Below, one piece after another: positions 48,250 through 60,821 of a DNA stretch of 64,000 nt (positions are counted from its first letter, which is position 1; each line of letters starts with the position of its first letter). A model generated the notes under the pieces. It searched no databases. It was given only the letters and a program-made list of their open reading frames with translations, and had not been told where the DNA came from. The translations under genes were made by a program, and so were the position numbers. The DNA comes from Ehretia macrophylla. Taxonomy: Eukaryota > Streptophyta > Magnoliopsida > Boraginales > Ehretiaceae. Location: positions 79,314,325 to 79,378,324 of the forward strand of contig CM075764.1 of assembly GCA_037974665.1 (NCBI GenBank). The letters run 5' to 3'.

Positions 48250-48693
48250 GATCACTAAATCAAATGGCAAATGCATTAACATTGCATGGTATGAGATACT
48301 AACAACCTGACCGATATCACATAAGATGACATATATCATAATTTTGTGAAAAGTATTTCACAAGTATTGCTCGCCAAATTCATGATATCTCATGGAATTG
48401 TCTTGTTAACCTTGTTGAGGCTGCAAGTAGAAACAAGATTGTAACCTATGAGAAGTACAAGGTTAGTACTACTCAAGTGAGGTATGTAATGCTTTGACCC
48501 ATGAGCTCTGAACTTCAGAGGCAGCATGAGCATTAATCCCTAAGATTGATTCATCAACATCACAAGGAGTTGAATGATGTTGGATGTTAGACGGTTAGAT
48601 ATTAGATATCGAAGTCTTTGTTCGGGGTTCAAATGACTAAGGCTTCTCTTATTGGAGATCATATACCCATGATCGGTTACATTGAGGAGAACA
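48250..48693 (+). pseudogene. gag: Copia gag of element C, broken and cut off
   Basis: From 48501 the plus frame reads MSSELQRQHEH, then after stops TVRY-ISKSLFGVQMTKASLIGDHIPMIGYIEE, which follows copia gag order (MSPELQRQHE ... RYEVSKALF ... PHVLKMIGYIE in relatives). An earlier segment near 48260 is too decayed to align with confidence. It ends where element A starts (TGTGACGCC at 48694). Confidence 0.75.
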
Positions 48694-50281
48694 TGTGACG
48701 CCCGGCTCCCAGTGCATGCATTTATCATTCATGTGCATTTATGTGTGCAACTATTTGTTTAAATGCCTACTTTTCCTATAAAATGCTATTAAGTGTTTAT
48801 TTACTCTCTATGTGCTAATATTTGTTAAAGTGCTTTTAAATATCAAAATTTTGGGTTTATTTACTTGAGTAAATAATAAATGAACATTCAAATTATTTTC
48901 ATCATAGACTTTTTAGTAAAACTTGCATTTAAAAAGTTTTCTATTAAATTGAGCCCGAACTAAAGTTTTTATTATCTTATTTCCCGGATTTCATATTTTT
49001 CTATTATTACTTAACTTATAATTAGCCTACGTTCACAAAAATTATATTCATTGCATATATTATGAGTGATTAGCAAAAATATCTTGATATTATATGAATA
49101 GTAAAACTATGTATTATTTTGGGCTTAAAGAAGTTTTCTTGCATTTATTCTAATACACCTAAACTCAAATCCATTTTAACCCACAACCCAAACTCAATAT
49201 CCAACCCATCAACCTATATAATCATTCTATACATATATATACTAAACAAAACACAAAAAATACTCAAATAAGCCAAAAAAGGCCAAAAATAGCCAAAAAA
49301 GCCAATTACGGGAATAGTAATTTTCTTGCCAATTTTGCTTAATTTGATCTTGCAAGCCTTGCCAATCCATCTCCAATGAGTTTTCATAGCTTCCAAGCCT
49401 TCTCCTAGCTTCCTTGCATGTTTTAGGTGAAGGAGAATCATTTTATATGCATTTTTTTAATGTTAGGGTTTATGTTGAGTTTTGTAAATTGTTGTATATT
49501 GTGATATAAATGCTTATGAATGCTTCTAATATCTTCTAAATTTCCCAGAGAACACTATTTTGTAAGCTAATAGCATTTGTTAAGGCTAGAAATTGGAATT
49601 GGTAGTTGGAGAAGACAATTAATAGTGCCACTGTAGGGTTTTGAAAGAAATTGTTTATTGGATTGATTTAATACTTGTAATAGATGCTAGGGGTGCTAAC
49701 TAACATAGAATTATAGTTGTATGGACTTGGAATGCCTAAAACTTGGTTAAAAAGGCAAATTTAGCTTAGGTAACAAAGGGGTTTCAGGGTAAAAGCAAAT
49801 CCGAGTTGATTTGATCGATATATCTAGTGTTCTTAGGGTATATAGGTGTTAGATGTGCTTTTCTAACACTTGTTTGGACATTGGTTAGGGTATGTGTAGT
49901 TCAAAGGCATAAAGGGAAAAATCGGTGTTTTGTTGGAAACGAGAGCTATCGGGTGGACTTAAGGGTTAAAAGGGTGCCATAATGTGGGGGTTGGAGGATA
50001 GGCTAGTTTGTTTGTGAATTGGGAACCTTGTCTTCCGGTTAGAAGCTAAATAGCCTATGTTAACAAAGGGAAAAAGTGGAAAATTGATTGTTTGAGCGCA
50101 CCTAGTGACTTGTAGATGCTTATAATGTATTTAAATGCATTTCTAAAGTATTTGAGAGATTTTGGGAAAGTTGTGAGAAATCTGGCATTGACCTCCTTTG
50201 TGCACGTATAGTTATTCTTATAATAATGCTTATACCGTATAGTTACTTTTATGTTAATGCAAATATTGTACATGTTCTCGA

Positions 50282-50302
50282 GGGCAACCTACTTTGTTGT
50301 CC
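50282..50302 (+). other. Conserved LTR hairpin I (A copy)
   Basis: Arms GGGCAAC and GTTGTCC around loop CTACTTT. Other copies: 10414-10432 (F), 5466-5484 and 8559-8577 (E), 31341-31361 (N), 52106-52126 and 56800-56820 (B). The sequence is far better kept than its surroundings and the third pair varies A-U, G-U, G-C. Confidence 0.7.
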
Positions 50303-50755
50303 CTCCTGTGTGTTATTGCTTTATATTATTGTTATATTGTCATCAGATTTAAGTGCATTGCATAGTGGTTAAGCAACCATAGTGTCAGGGATGGATGTAA
50401 TTGGATATCGACTGGGCAGCAGCGGGCTTGCCAGTGGATATTCGATCTTCGTGCTCGAGTCCCTCACTCACCTGGTCCGGAGATTGCCAGGAGGTCTTGG
50501 GTCGTAGGATTTTCGGGGTACATCCGGAGTACACCCATTAGAGTGTTTGGGGTTCATGCCGACTTATCGTGATCGAGATCATGGTTGAGAATTGAAGAAT
50601 TTGAGTGATAAGGGTTACTGATTGTATCCTCTTTAAATGTGGTATTTAATTGCTTTCTAGTGTTTATTGCTTATTGTTATTAATGTTTGATGTTCCTATG
50701 TTGCATTGCACGAATCCCCTTATAAATGTTTCCCGTAACTGTTCCTCTCCCTCAT

Positions 50756-50780
50756 TGAGTATACATTATTTGTATACTCA
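50756..50780 (+). other. Conserved LTR hairpin II (A copy)
   Basis: Perfect 9-bp stem TGAGTATAC/GTATACTCA with loop ATTATTT, 20 bases before CTTTCAGGT. Counterparts: 18120-18138 (F), 12621-12644 and 17456-17479 (G), 5024-5046 and 8114-8136 (E, minus), 51699-51716 and 56347-56364 (B, minus). Stem sequence differs, pairing is kept. Confidence 0.65.
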
Positions 50781-51082
50781 CTCAACATCATGAATCTTTC
50801 AGGTTATAGCCAAAGAAAGTGAAGTTCGTGATTACGTGTCAGTTCGTGCTCGAAGAGTTGTCTTACGTGTTATGTGGCTTGAGTTGTAAAAGTTGTAAAG
50901 TTTTACCCTCATGAATTGTACATGCTTAATGTATGAAAGAAATGTAATTAAGCTTAACTAAGTCATTAGAGTGCTTTGATAACCTAGTTTATGTAATAAG
51001 TTAATGAGGTTTGAGTTCAATGCATGTATATAGTTATTTTAAGAAAGAGTAGGGTAGTCTTTGTATTCGGAAATGCACATTG

Positions 51083-54000
51083 TGTAACGCCTTGATCCTT
51101 TACGAGACCGGAGGCTCTAATAACCATGCTAATCTCAACCCAATACCAAATCCGGTCACAAAATTTATGAAAAATGGACAGAGTCTCCCCTGTACCGTGG
51201 ACATTCTGAAAACCTGTAAACACTCAATAAAACCACAACATAATAAGACATTCATTTATAAGTAAAGATCTTAGCTTTAAGGCCATCCGAGCCTTAAGAC
51301 ATACAAATAGTTTAGATACACACAAGCATGCATTCATAACTTAACTTCTTTACAAAACTGCTTATCATGCCACTTCATGATAGCATTGAACATTCTTGGA
51401 AATTAAAGCCAACCATATACCTGTTCATTCACACCCAAGTATGCAACGTAGCTAGAAGCAGAAGCAAAAGTTATTACATGCCACAATTCCATAACACTTA
51501 CTACATCCACTTAGCTTTTAAACTTGCAACTACTCAAATATATATACATAAGCCCTTAGGCTCCAAAATAGAATAGAAAGTAGAACAATTAAGGTATTCC
51601 ACAGTTTACCAAGCAATCACTCAAATCTCAAATACTAGCACACAGCAATCAGGTCAACTCTTCCAACTGCACCACCTGAAACATGTTTAGCGATGTATGA
51701 ACAATCACAATTGCCTAGTGAGGGATAAGGTCTATCGGGGACGAACAATTGAAACAACAAGTTACCACACATTAAAAAGGATACGATTCACTTGTTCTTC
51801 AATCACGAACCACGAGCCACGAACTGAAATCCCGATGTAATAATGACATTGTTATCGATAAGTCGGCATCCCCTTATAACTCCAAAATGGGTGTACTCCG
51901 GATGTACCCCGAAATCCTACGACCCAACTCTCCTTGGGCGGCATCCCAAGCGAGAGAAGGACTGGGTAACCATGGTAGCCGAGGTATGGGCAAGCCTGAT
52001 GCCGCCCGGTTTCCACGATACTACCATGCCCAAATGGTTGCGCAACCACGATGCAATGCACTCAAAATGATAACAATAGAATACATCAATAAACACATGA
52101 TTGAGGGACAACAAAGTAGGTTGTCCTCACACACAATATATAGACAATAAGTGCACATAATCTAAGTACAAGTAATTAAACTATTATGCACATAAAGATG
52201 AAGTATCCCTCACCTCTATCAAGCTCCACAATGCAAGATTGGCTTCAAATCATTCTCAATCACCTTGAACATAAAGTTAACATTGTTTCAATTACTCTTT
52301 AACTACAACATTAATTAATTATCCAACTAGGTTAGCTAACTCATAGTTTACTTAATTAACATACAACCAAGTAATCATTCAAGTAATCTAATATACCAAC
52401 AATATAACTAACAACAATAAAATCGTGATATAAGCATGTTCTACAATCATTTTAAAGAGCATTTTAAGCATAGATAACCATATTTAATTCCATAATAGTA
52501 CTATCAATTTATAAAGCCATTAGTCCATACTTATTCTCTTTACAATTAACTCAATATAAAACTCAAGGAAAACACTTAGAACTATGACAATACAATTACT
52601 ATAAACAAGAATTCACTTAGAATCTTCAATTCAAGAAAAAACAATTATGCAATTTAGTTCATGAAACATTCTCTGGATAACGCCATATCTTAGATAATTA
52701 CCCATAACCACCTAACCCATCAAGTCCAATCAAAACTTAGCAAATAACCCAACTTTATTCCGAAAGCCCCTTTCGTAAACCCAACTAAAAATCTATCTTC
52801 TAAGCAACAGGAGGACACTAAGAGCATTCCAAGCATTCAACAGTCACTAACCAACCACAAGGAAGTTCTACAAACACCTAAAACACTAGAACAAACCAAT
52901 TGCCCTAAATGTCCCTCTTTATGTTCTAGTCATTCTAACCAACTTCTAGCCATCTTTTAATGGGTTTAAGCAAACATTTAAGCCATCTAGCATTAATGAC
53001 ACCTAATAGAAACACTAAAACCATCAATTGAGCAAAAGTCACAAAAACTCAATAGAATACTATTATTTTCTCTAATTTTCTCAAGCTATCACCTCCCAAC
53101 GAGCTATGATAATAGAAATCCGTTTTCACCACGCAAACCTATCCATATTATGATCCATTTAAATGCAAAGAAAACCCGTTTAAACTATAACAATCACAAA
53201 ACTCCATTCGTCCCCTTAGAAGATTTATACTACAACTAAGTCAACCAATCACCCAACTAATGTCATAACCATACCAAAAGTGCTTCCATGACCTCCCAAG
53301 ACAATGCCAACACTCAAACCGAGCAAATTCCACACTTGGTCAAAACATCCCCTTTGCAATTCAAGGCTAATTAGCTTCCAAATGTAACACGAAGTTCAAG
53401 GTACGCAACCAAACTATACTACCTTCCTAGTGACACTTAATGACACCACTTAGGACCTTAAAGTCACGCAATTACTCGCATTTAGCCCAAAAGCCCCAAA
53501 TTCCCTCTTTTGACTTTGTACTACACTTACCTCAACCGGGACTCAAATGGGAGCTAGCAAAGCTTAGTTAGGTCCTAAATAGCCTAGGATTACTAAATGT
53601 GGAGGCCAATTCAACCCAAATTCGCGATAACCCTGAAACCCCTTTCTAAAAGTCGGCTATTTCATTCTTTTGCTAGGTTATGAGCAATTAAATGTTATGG
53701 AGCCTTTATACTACTTTCATTAACATCTAAAGCACCTATTAGGATCATTGATTCAAGCTATAAAGTCCAATTTCACAAAACCCTAACATTCCTATCACTA
53801 TTCATGTCAAATATTCAACGAGCAATTTCAACTGATTAACCTATGAAACAATAGCATAAATTAGGTCTCTACTACTTATATATAACATGCATAAGCATAT
53901 TTGAGCATTGCATTAGTATTTAAGAGCAAAACAAGAAATTCAAGAAAGTTGTCACATTTTTGAAATGCAAAAATAGGTATGAAATCCCACACCTATTGCG

Positions 54001-54572
54001 CGTAGGAGCTCCTAGGAGGCTAGTAAACACCCTAAATCACTTGCACCTAGCTTGACTTGGCTTGGAATGAGGATATGTTCAGCAAAAATCTCTATTTCTC
54101 CTCCTATGCTATTTTCGAATTTGCTACAGTGTTTTCAGCTTTTCCTCTTCTTTTTTTTTTGTGTTTTGCTAACTTATGAGCTTAATATGTGTGTGTGTAT
54201 ATATGCTAAGTGGTGTTGAGTTGGGTGAGTGTTAAGTCTATAAAAATGAGTCTAATTAGCTTAAAAACGAGTCTCAAAGCGCGTTAATATGTTAGCTAAC
54301 TAAAACATAAAGTTTAACTACATAATACTATTCACTAGTTCAATAAAACATTTCCTAAACGAATGCTCTCAACACTAAATGCTCAAATGCACATTTTTCT
54401 CATTCCTAACATAATTAATATGATTTAAGAAAAATGCTGATTCGAAGAAAATAGATAGTTGGAAAATGTAATGAATAGTAACCAAGGAAAGCAACAAGTA
54501 AATGGATAGTGAAAATGTACAAACAGTAGATGAAACAGTTAATGAATCATGGCAATGTTCTCGAGCGTCACA
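51083..54572 (-). repeat. 3' LTR of element B
   Basis: Sister of 55731-59246, with a small indel: it lacks about 40 bases present near 56396-56440. Shared hairpins lie at 52106-52126 and 51699-51716. Donor-like sites on the minus strand are at 52213 and about 53992. Confidence 0.92.
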
Positions 54573-55730
54573 TCTTCTCCCCCTTAAACAAATTGCGTCC
54601 ACGAAATTCTTCTTCACAAGAGAACTCTGCATCAACTGAAAACTAACTCTGATTACTCTTGAACAGTTACTAAGAAAGACACGGTCTCCTCAAATGAACA
54701 TCATATGAAAATGCCAAGTAGAAGTCCCGAGCGGAATGTCAAGAAAGACACCAAATAAGTAGTTCAAAGAAGAATTATGAATGAGAACCCAGATAAGAAT
54801 TCCATTGGTACCGCCTAAGAATTCTCAAGTAAGAAGGCCAAATAAAGGCTCAAATGAAGATGCTATCTCGAAATCCGAATAAGAATCCCGTTGGCCATAA
54901 ATACCATAGAAGAGCAGAATCCCAACTAAGAGCGGCAAGAAAATACCAATAAGAATTTAAAGTACTAATACCGAAGATAATTTCATATATTACGGTTGAT
55001 TAGAATCCCAAACTAAGTCCTCCGAGCAATACCAGCAAGAAAATACTAGAAGAATATTCAATAAGAAAACCCAGAGAACAGTCGTATAGAAATCCCAAAG
55101 GAAGCCATTCATTTCTGACTGCTGAGCGGAGAAGAATGCCTTGGAAGAAATCCCAATAACTGAGCTCCGCTTACAACACCAATTCCCAAATAAAGGGCTG
55201 ATTAATTGCCTCTTATTCCCACTAATCCACATAACTTGGAGGGCCTGTTGCTAATCACTTCTCCTTAGGGGGAGGAAGAAGTCTTTCTTACCATTTCAAC
55301 GGGACATGTATGAATGCCAAGATATCACATTTACACATATATGTTTTAAACTATTATACAAACATGTTTATATAAGAGTTTATGAAACAGTGTAATCATC
55401 AAAGTCATTCAAGCACGACAATCAAGTCAATCATAACACAACTCAATCAAAGACATTCAAATACACACATTACAAGCAACAGTTCAAACAATTAACAATT
55501 CACGAGGTCAATTTGATGCACAACTAGCCACTTTACTTCACTTAGCACACATTTAGCACGTAACACATAATTATATCACATAGGTGCACACATTCAATAC
55601 AAGACACACAATCATACATGCAGGCATACACTTTCAAGACACACATTTAATAAGCACACAAGCAAGGGTTACTACCCGACAGGCCGAGGATCCTGTCCCG
55701 GCTTAGAGCTAACTAAGCTCTGATACCACC
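54573..55730 (-). other. Internal region of element B, non-coding
   Basis: The purine tract (minus AAGGGGGAGAAGA) is at the left edge and the primer site near the right edge. The middle is made of loosely repeated AAGAATCCCATTGG-like segments (54790-55010). Its primer-proximal part (about 55035-55730) matches 59479-60160 of element A in reverse. Confidence 0.82.
55717..55728 (-). other. Primer binding site of element B
   Basis: Minus strand TGGTATCAGAGC, two bases from the 5' LTR edge. Confidence 0.93.
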
Positions 55731-58700
55731 TTTAACACCCCGATCCCTCACGAGACCGGAGGCTCTAATAACCATGCTAATCTCAACCCAATACCAAATC
55801 TGGTCACAAAATTTAGGAAAAACGGACAGAGTCTCCCCTGTACCATGGACATTCTGAAAACCAGTAAACACTCAATAAAGCCACAACATAATAAGACATT
55901 CATTTATAACTAAAGATCTTAGCTTTAAGGCCATCCGAGCCTTAAGACATACAAACAGTTTAGATACACACAAGCATGCATTCATAACTTAACTTCTTTA
56001 CAAAATCTCTTATCATGCCACTCCATGATAGCATTGAACATTCTTAGAAATTAAAGCCAACCATACACCCGTTCATTCACACCCAAGCATGCAACATAGC
56101 TAGAAGCAGAAGCAAAAGTTATTACATGCCACAATTCCATAACACTTACTACATCCACTTAGCTTTCAAACTTGCAACTACTCAAATATATATACATAAG
56201 CCCTTAGACTCCAAAATAGAATAGAAAGTAGAACAATTAAGGTCTTCCACAGTTTAGCAAGCAATCACTCAAATATCAAGTAATAGCACACAACAATTAG
56301 GTAAACTCCTCCAACTGCACCACCTGAAACATGTTTAGCGAGGTATGAGCAATCACAATTGCCCAGTGAGGGATAAGGTCTACCGGGGACGTGCAATGCA
56401 ACAGTTAGTACAAATAAAGCATTTTACAAACAAAGAACAATTGAAACAACAAGTTACCACACATTAAAAAGGATACGATTCACTTGTTCTTCAATCATAA
56501 ACCACGAGCCACGAACTGAAATCCCGATGTAATAATGACACTGTTATCAATAAGCCGGTATCCCCTTATAACTCCAAAATGGGTGTACTCCAGATGTACC
56601 CCGAAATCCTACGACCCAACTCTCCCTAGGTGGCATCCCAAGCGAGAGAGGGACTAGGTAACCATGGTAGCTGAGGTATACCGGCAAGCCCGATGCCACC
56701 CGGTTTCCACGACACTACCATGCCCAAATGGTTGCGCAACCACGATGCAATGCACTCAAAATGATAACAATAGAATACATCAATAAACACATGATTGAGG
56801 GACAACAAAATAGGTTGCCCTCACACACAATATATAGACAATAAGTGCACATAATCTAAGTACAAGTAAATAAACTATTATGCACATAAAGATGAAGTAT
56901 CCCTCACCTCTATCAAGCTCCACAATACAAGATTGGCTTCAAATCACTCTCAATCACCTTGAACATAAAGTTAAACATTATTTCAATTATTCTTTAACTA
57001 CAACATTCATTAATTATCCAACTAGGTTAGCTAACTCATAGTTTACTTAATTAACATACAACCAAGTAATCATTCAAGTAATCTAATATACCAACAATAT
57101 AACTAACAACAATAAAATCATGATATAAGCATGTTCTACAATCATTTTAAAGAACATTTTAAGCATAGATAACCATATTTAATTCCATAATAGTACTATC
57201 AATTTAAAAAGCCATTAATCCATACTTATTCTCATTACAATTAACTCAAGGAAAACACTTAGAACTATGGCAATACAATTATTATAAACAAGAATTTACT
57301 TAGAATCTTCAATTCAAGAAAAAACAATTATGAAATTTAGTTCATGAAACATTCTCTGGATAACGCCATATCTTAGATAATTACCCATAACCGACCCATC
57401 AAGTCCAATCAAAACTTAGCAAATAACTCAACTTTATTCCGAAAGCCCCTTTCGTAAACCTAACTAAAAATCTATCTTCTAAGCAACATGAGGACACCAC
57501 GAGCATTCCAAGCATTCAACGGTCACTAACCAACCACAAGGAAGTTCTACAAACACCTAAAACACTAGAACAAACCAATTGCCCTAAATGTCCCTCTTTA
57601 TGTACTAGTCATTCTAACCAACTTCTAGCCATCTTTTAATGGGTTTAAGCAAACATTTAAGCCATCTAGCATTAATGGCACCTAATAGAAACACTAAAAC
57701 CATCAATTGAGCAAAAGTCACAAAAACTCAATAGAATACTATTATTTTCTCTAATTTTCTCAAGCTATCACATCCCAACGAACTATGATAATAGAAATTC
57801 ATTTTCACCACGCAAACTTATCCATATTATGATCCATTTAAATGAAAAGAAAACTCGTTTAAACTATAACAATCACAAAACTCCATTCGTCCCCTTAGAA
57901 GATTTATACTACAACAAAGTTAACCAATCACCCAACTAATGCCATAACCATACCAAAAGTGCTTCCATGACCTCCCAAGACAATGCCAACACTCAAACCG
58001 AGCAAATTCCACACTTGGTCAAAACATCCCCTTTGCAATTCAAGGCTAATTAGCTTCCCAACGTAATACAAAGTTCAAGGTATGCAACCAAGCTATACTA
58101 CCTTCCTAATGACACTTAATGACACCACTTAGGACCTCAAAGTCACGCAATTACTCGCATTTAGCCCGAAAGCCCCAAATTCTCTCTTTTGACTTTATAC
58201 TACACGTACCTCAACCGGGACTCAAATGAGAGCTATCAAAGCTTAGTTAGGTCCTAAATAGCCTAGGATTACTAAATGTGGAGGCCAATTCAACCCGGAT
58301 TTGCGATAACCCCAAAACCCCTTTCTAAAAGTCGGCTATTTCATTCTTTTGCTAGGTTATGAGAAACTAAATGTTATGGGGCCTTTACACTACTTTCATT
58401 AACATCTAAAGCACCTATTAGGATAATTGATTCAAGCTATAAAGTCCAATTTCACAAAACCCAAACATTCCCGTCACTATTCATGCCAAATATTCAACGA
58501 GCAATTTCAACCGATTAAACTACGAAACAATAGCATAAATTAGGTCTCTACTACTTATATATAACATACATAACCATATTTGAGCATTGCGTTAGCATTT
58601 AAGAGCAAAACAAGAAATTCAAGAAAGTTGTCACATTTTTAAAATGTAAAAATAGGTATGAAATCCCTCACTTATTGCGCGTAGGAGCTCCTAGAAGGCT

Positions 58701-59246
58701 AACAAACACACTAAACCACTTGAACCTAGCTTGGCTTGGCTTGGAATAAGGATTTGTTGAGCGAAAATCTCTATTTCTCCTCCTATGCTATTTTTGGATT
58801 TGCTACAGTGTTTTCAGCTTTTCCTTTTTTTTGTGTTTTGTTAACTTATGAGCTTAATATGTGTGTGTGAGTATATATGCTAAGTAGTGTTGAGTTGGGT
58901 GAGTGTTAAGTCTATAAAAATGAGTCTAATTAGCTTAAAAACGAGTCTCAAAGCGCGTTAATATGCTAGCTAACTAAAACATAAAGTTTAACTACGTAAT
59001 ACTATTTACTAGTTCAATAAAACATTTCCTAAACGAATGCTCTCAACACTAAATGCTCAAATGCACATTTTTCTCATTTCTAACATAATTAATATGATTT
59101 TAGAAAAATGCTAATTCGAAGAAAATAGATAGTTGAAAAACGTAATAAATAGTAACCAATGAAAGCAACAAGTAAATGGATAGTGAAAATGCATAAACAG
59201 TAGATGAAACAGTTAATGAATCATGGCAATGTTCTCGGGCGTCACA
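55731..59246 (-). repeat. 5' LTR of element B
   Basis: Begins TGTGACGCCCGAGAAC on the minus strand at 59246. Shared hairpins are at 56800-56820 and 56347-56364. GTGAGGGAT occurs twice (minus strand near 58668 and 56907), so B's longer LTR carries two donor-like sites. Confidence 0.92.
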
Positions 59247-59251
59247 CATTT

Positions 59252-59478
59252 GATTATGAATTTTTGTGGTAAACCAAGGCTCGGATGGCCTTAAAGAGTT
59301 GTTGTATGTTGGATACGGTACTGGTCCATTTATATGTTGTGTGTAGGTAAACTGTTCGTTCTATAAACAGGGGAAACTCCGTCAGTTGTTTCCTAAATTT
59401 TGTGGCTGGGTTTGGTATTGGGATGAGTATAGATTGTTTAATAGAACTTCTGGTCTCGTGAGGGGCCAGGGTGTTACA
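59252..59478 (+). repeat. LTR of element A, second part
   Basis: Continues A's LTR after B. It shares AAGGCTCGGATGGCCTTAAAG with B's LTR (about 51267-51290 in reverse) and ends GGGTGTTACA two bases before the primer site. Confidence 0.82.
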
Positions 59479-59480
59479 GG

Positions 59481-59492
59481 TGGTATTAGAGC
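59481..59492 (+). other. Primer binding site of element A (one change)
   Basis: TGGTATTAGAGC differs from TGGTATCAGAGC by one C-to-T change. Confidence 0.85.
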
Positions 59493-60162
59493 TTAGGTAG
59501 CTCTCAGCTGGGATAGGGTACTCGGTCTGTCGGGTAGTAAACCTTGCGTGCGTATTTGTTAAGTGTGTCTTAAAAGTGTGTGCCTTGATTTGAACGTGTG
59601 CACCTATGTGATGTAGTTGTGAGTTATGTGCTAAATGTGTGTTAAGTGAAGTGAAGTGGTTACTCGTGAATCGAATCGACCTCGTGAATTGTTATTTGCT
59701 TGAATTATTGATTGTAATATGTGTACTTGAATGCTTTGAATTAGGTTTTGTGGTAATTTGTCTTGGTTGTGTTGTGATTCGTATTTGAATGACTTTGTTG
59801 ATTAAACTGAGTTTTGTAAAACTCTTTTATAAACATGCTTGCATAATAGTTTAAAGCATATTTATATACATGTGATATTCTAGCATTCATGCATGGCCCG
59901 TTGGAATGGTGAGTTGATTCCCTTCCTCCCTCTGAAGAGAAGTGATTAGTAACAGGCCCTCAAAGTTATGTAGATTAGCAGGAAAGAGAAGCATTTGGAC
60001 AGTCCTTTGTTTGGGAATTGAAATTTATATTCAGAGTTTGGTTATTGGGATTTTTTTCCAAGGCATTCTTCTAAACTCAAAAGTCAGAAATGAAAGGCTT
60101 TCTTTAAGGATTCTATATGACTGTTCTCCGGAACATTTCCTTAGTAATTTTTTATTGGGTAA
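59493..60162 (+). other. Internal region of element A, non-coding, cut by D
   Basis: Homologous in reverse to part of B's internal region; for example AACAGGCCCTCAAAGTTATG at 59952 answers to 55222-55246. The 83-codon frame at 59942-60193 crosses into D's LTR and is not a gene. Confidence 0.78.
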
Positions 60163-60820
60163 TGTGAAACCCTACTTATCTGCTTTAACTTGATTTACGT
60201 GCTTTGTCTCGTTTTGCGTGCATATGACCTGTTTATGTGCTATAGGACTTAGAATGTGATAATTTTGATATCAATACTCCTAACACGTGCTAAATGTGCA
60301 TTCATGAAATTTTCATAAAAAACGGAGTCATAAATTTTATCGTCGATTTTCAGTGAATAGTATTTTCGAAACACGTCCGCTAAAATTTTGAAATTGGTCT
60401 TTTTAACCCTTCTAGACCTAGTCCACGGACTTTAATAGACCTGTGTTTGATGAAAACGGTTTTAAAATCGGCTTAAGAATTTATTAGGATTTTTACACCG
60501 ACTTTTACAAAAATCGAGTTTTAAGTCGACTCGGGTGGAATTCTTTGAATGTAAAACTTCTTGTCACCTAAAAATAATCCACTTGAGATATCTTGGGGGT
60601 TGCATAAATATTTTTAACGTTGGTGAGCAATAAAATGAGTTTAAAGTCAATAAAACATTAAAAAATAATAGTTTTCTCAACTTAAACTATTTAAAATACA
60701 AAATATATTTGCTCACACTAGTTACACACACTAAGCAAAGCACAAAACACACTCCACACACACACAAAGGGCCGAGAGGTTGAGGGAGAAAAAGCCAAAG
60801 AGAATTTCAAGACGAGTACC
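60163..60820 (+). repeat. 5' LTR of element D, 3' part deleted
   Basis: Starts TGTGAAACCCTACTTATCTGC and runs into a CA-rich and purine-rich leader-like stretch (60715-60810) before the deletion joint. Candidate target duplication on the left: GGTAA (60158-60162). Confidence 0.85.
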
Positions 60821-60821
60821 A

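Larger units (their letters stand above)
44159..48693 (+). mobile_element. Copia element C: 5' LTR, leader and broken gag, cut by element A
   Basis: 5' LTR 44159-45933 (TGTTAGGAATATGCC to CCTTCA), primer site 45936-45947, a leader of about 2.3 kb, then gag pieces from about 48250 to 48693. Element A begins at 48694, so the rest of C lies beyond the window's right end. The left flank ATTGT (44154-44158) is the candidate target duplication. Confidence 0.8.
48694..51082 (+). repeat. LTR of element A, first part
   Basis: Contains donor-like TTAGGTGAAGGA (49425), hairpin GGGCAAC/GTTGTCC (50282-50302), the block GGTCGTAGGATTTTCGGGGT (50502 onward), a perfect 9-bp hairpin TGAGTATAC/GTATACTCA (50756-50780) and acceptor-like CTTTCAGGTTAT (AG at 50801-50802). 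Confidence 0.83.
51083..59246 (-). mobile_element. Element B: complete LARD-like gypsy-type element, minus strand
   Basis: LTRs at 51083-54572 (3490 bases) and 55731-59246 (3516 bases) flank 1158 bases of internal DNA. Minus-strand order: 5' LTR, primer site (55728-55717), internal, purine tract (54584-54573), 3' LTR. LTR ends are TGTGACGC and GTTACA. The flanks CATTG (51078-51082) and CATTT (59247-59251) are a target duplication with one change. The LTRs are long and very similar, and no retroelement protein is encoded. Confidence 0.92.
48694..60162 (+). mobile_element. Gypsy-type element A, split by element B and cut by element D
   Basis: LTR in two parts (48694-51082 and 59252-59478, about 2.6 kb in total), primer site 59481-59492, and internal DNA 59479-60162. 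It begins TGTGACGCCCGGCTCCC and ends GGGTGTTACA. The internal part is homologous, in reverse, to the 5' part of B's internal region (about 55035-55730), so A and B are relatives. No protein similarity is visible. Candidate target duplication on the left: GAACA (48689-48693). Confidence 0.82.

Noticed and set aside
48680..48693. TTGAGGAGAACA before A's LTR as a purine tract, which would make it a 3' LTR
   Set aside because: The bases belong to copia C's gag reading (GYIEE), and a primer site follows the LTR's other end at 59481, so it is a 5' LTR.
51843..52150. Several overlapping frames on both strands
   Set aside because: They lie in the conserved, GC-richer block of B's LTR, which recurs in 50480-50570, 31090-31290 and 56540-56740 with frames broken differently; conservation there is not protein-like.
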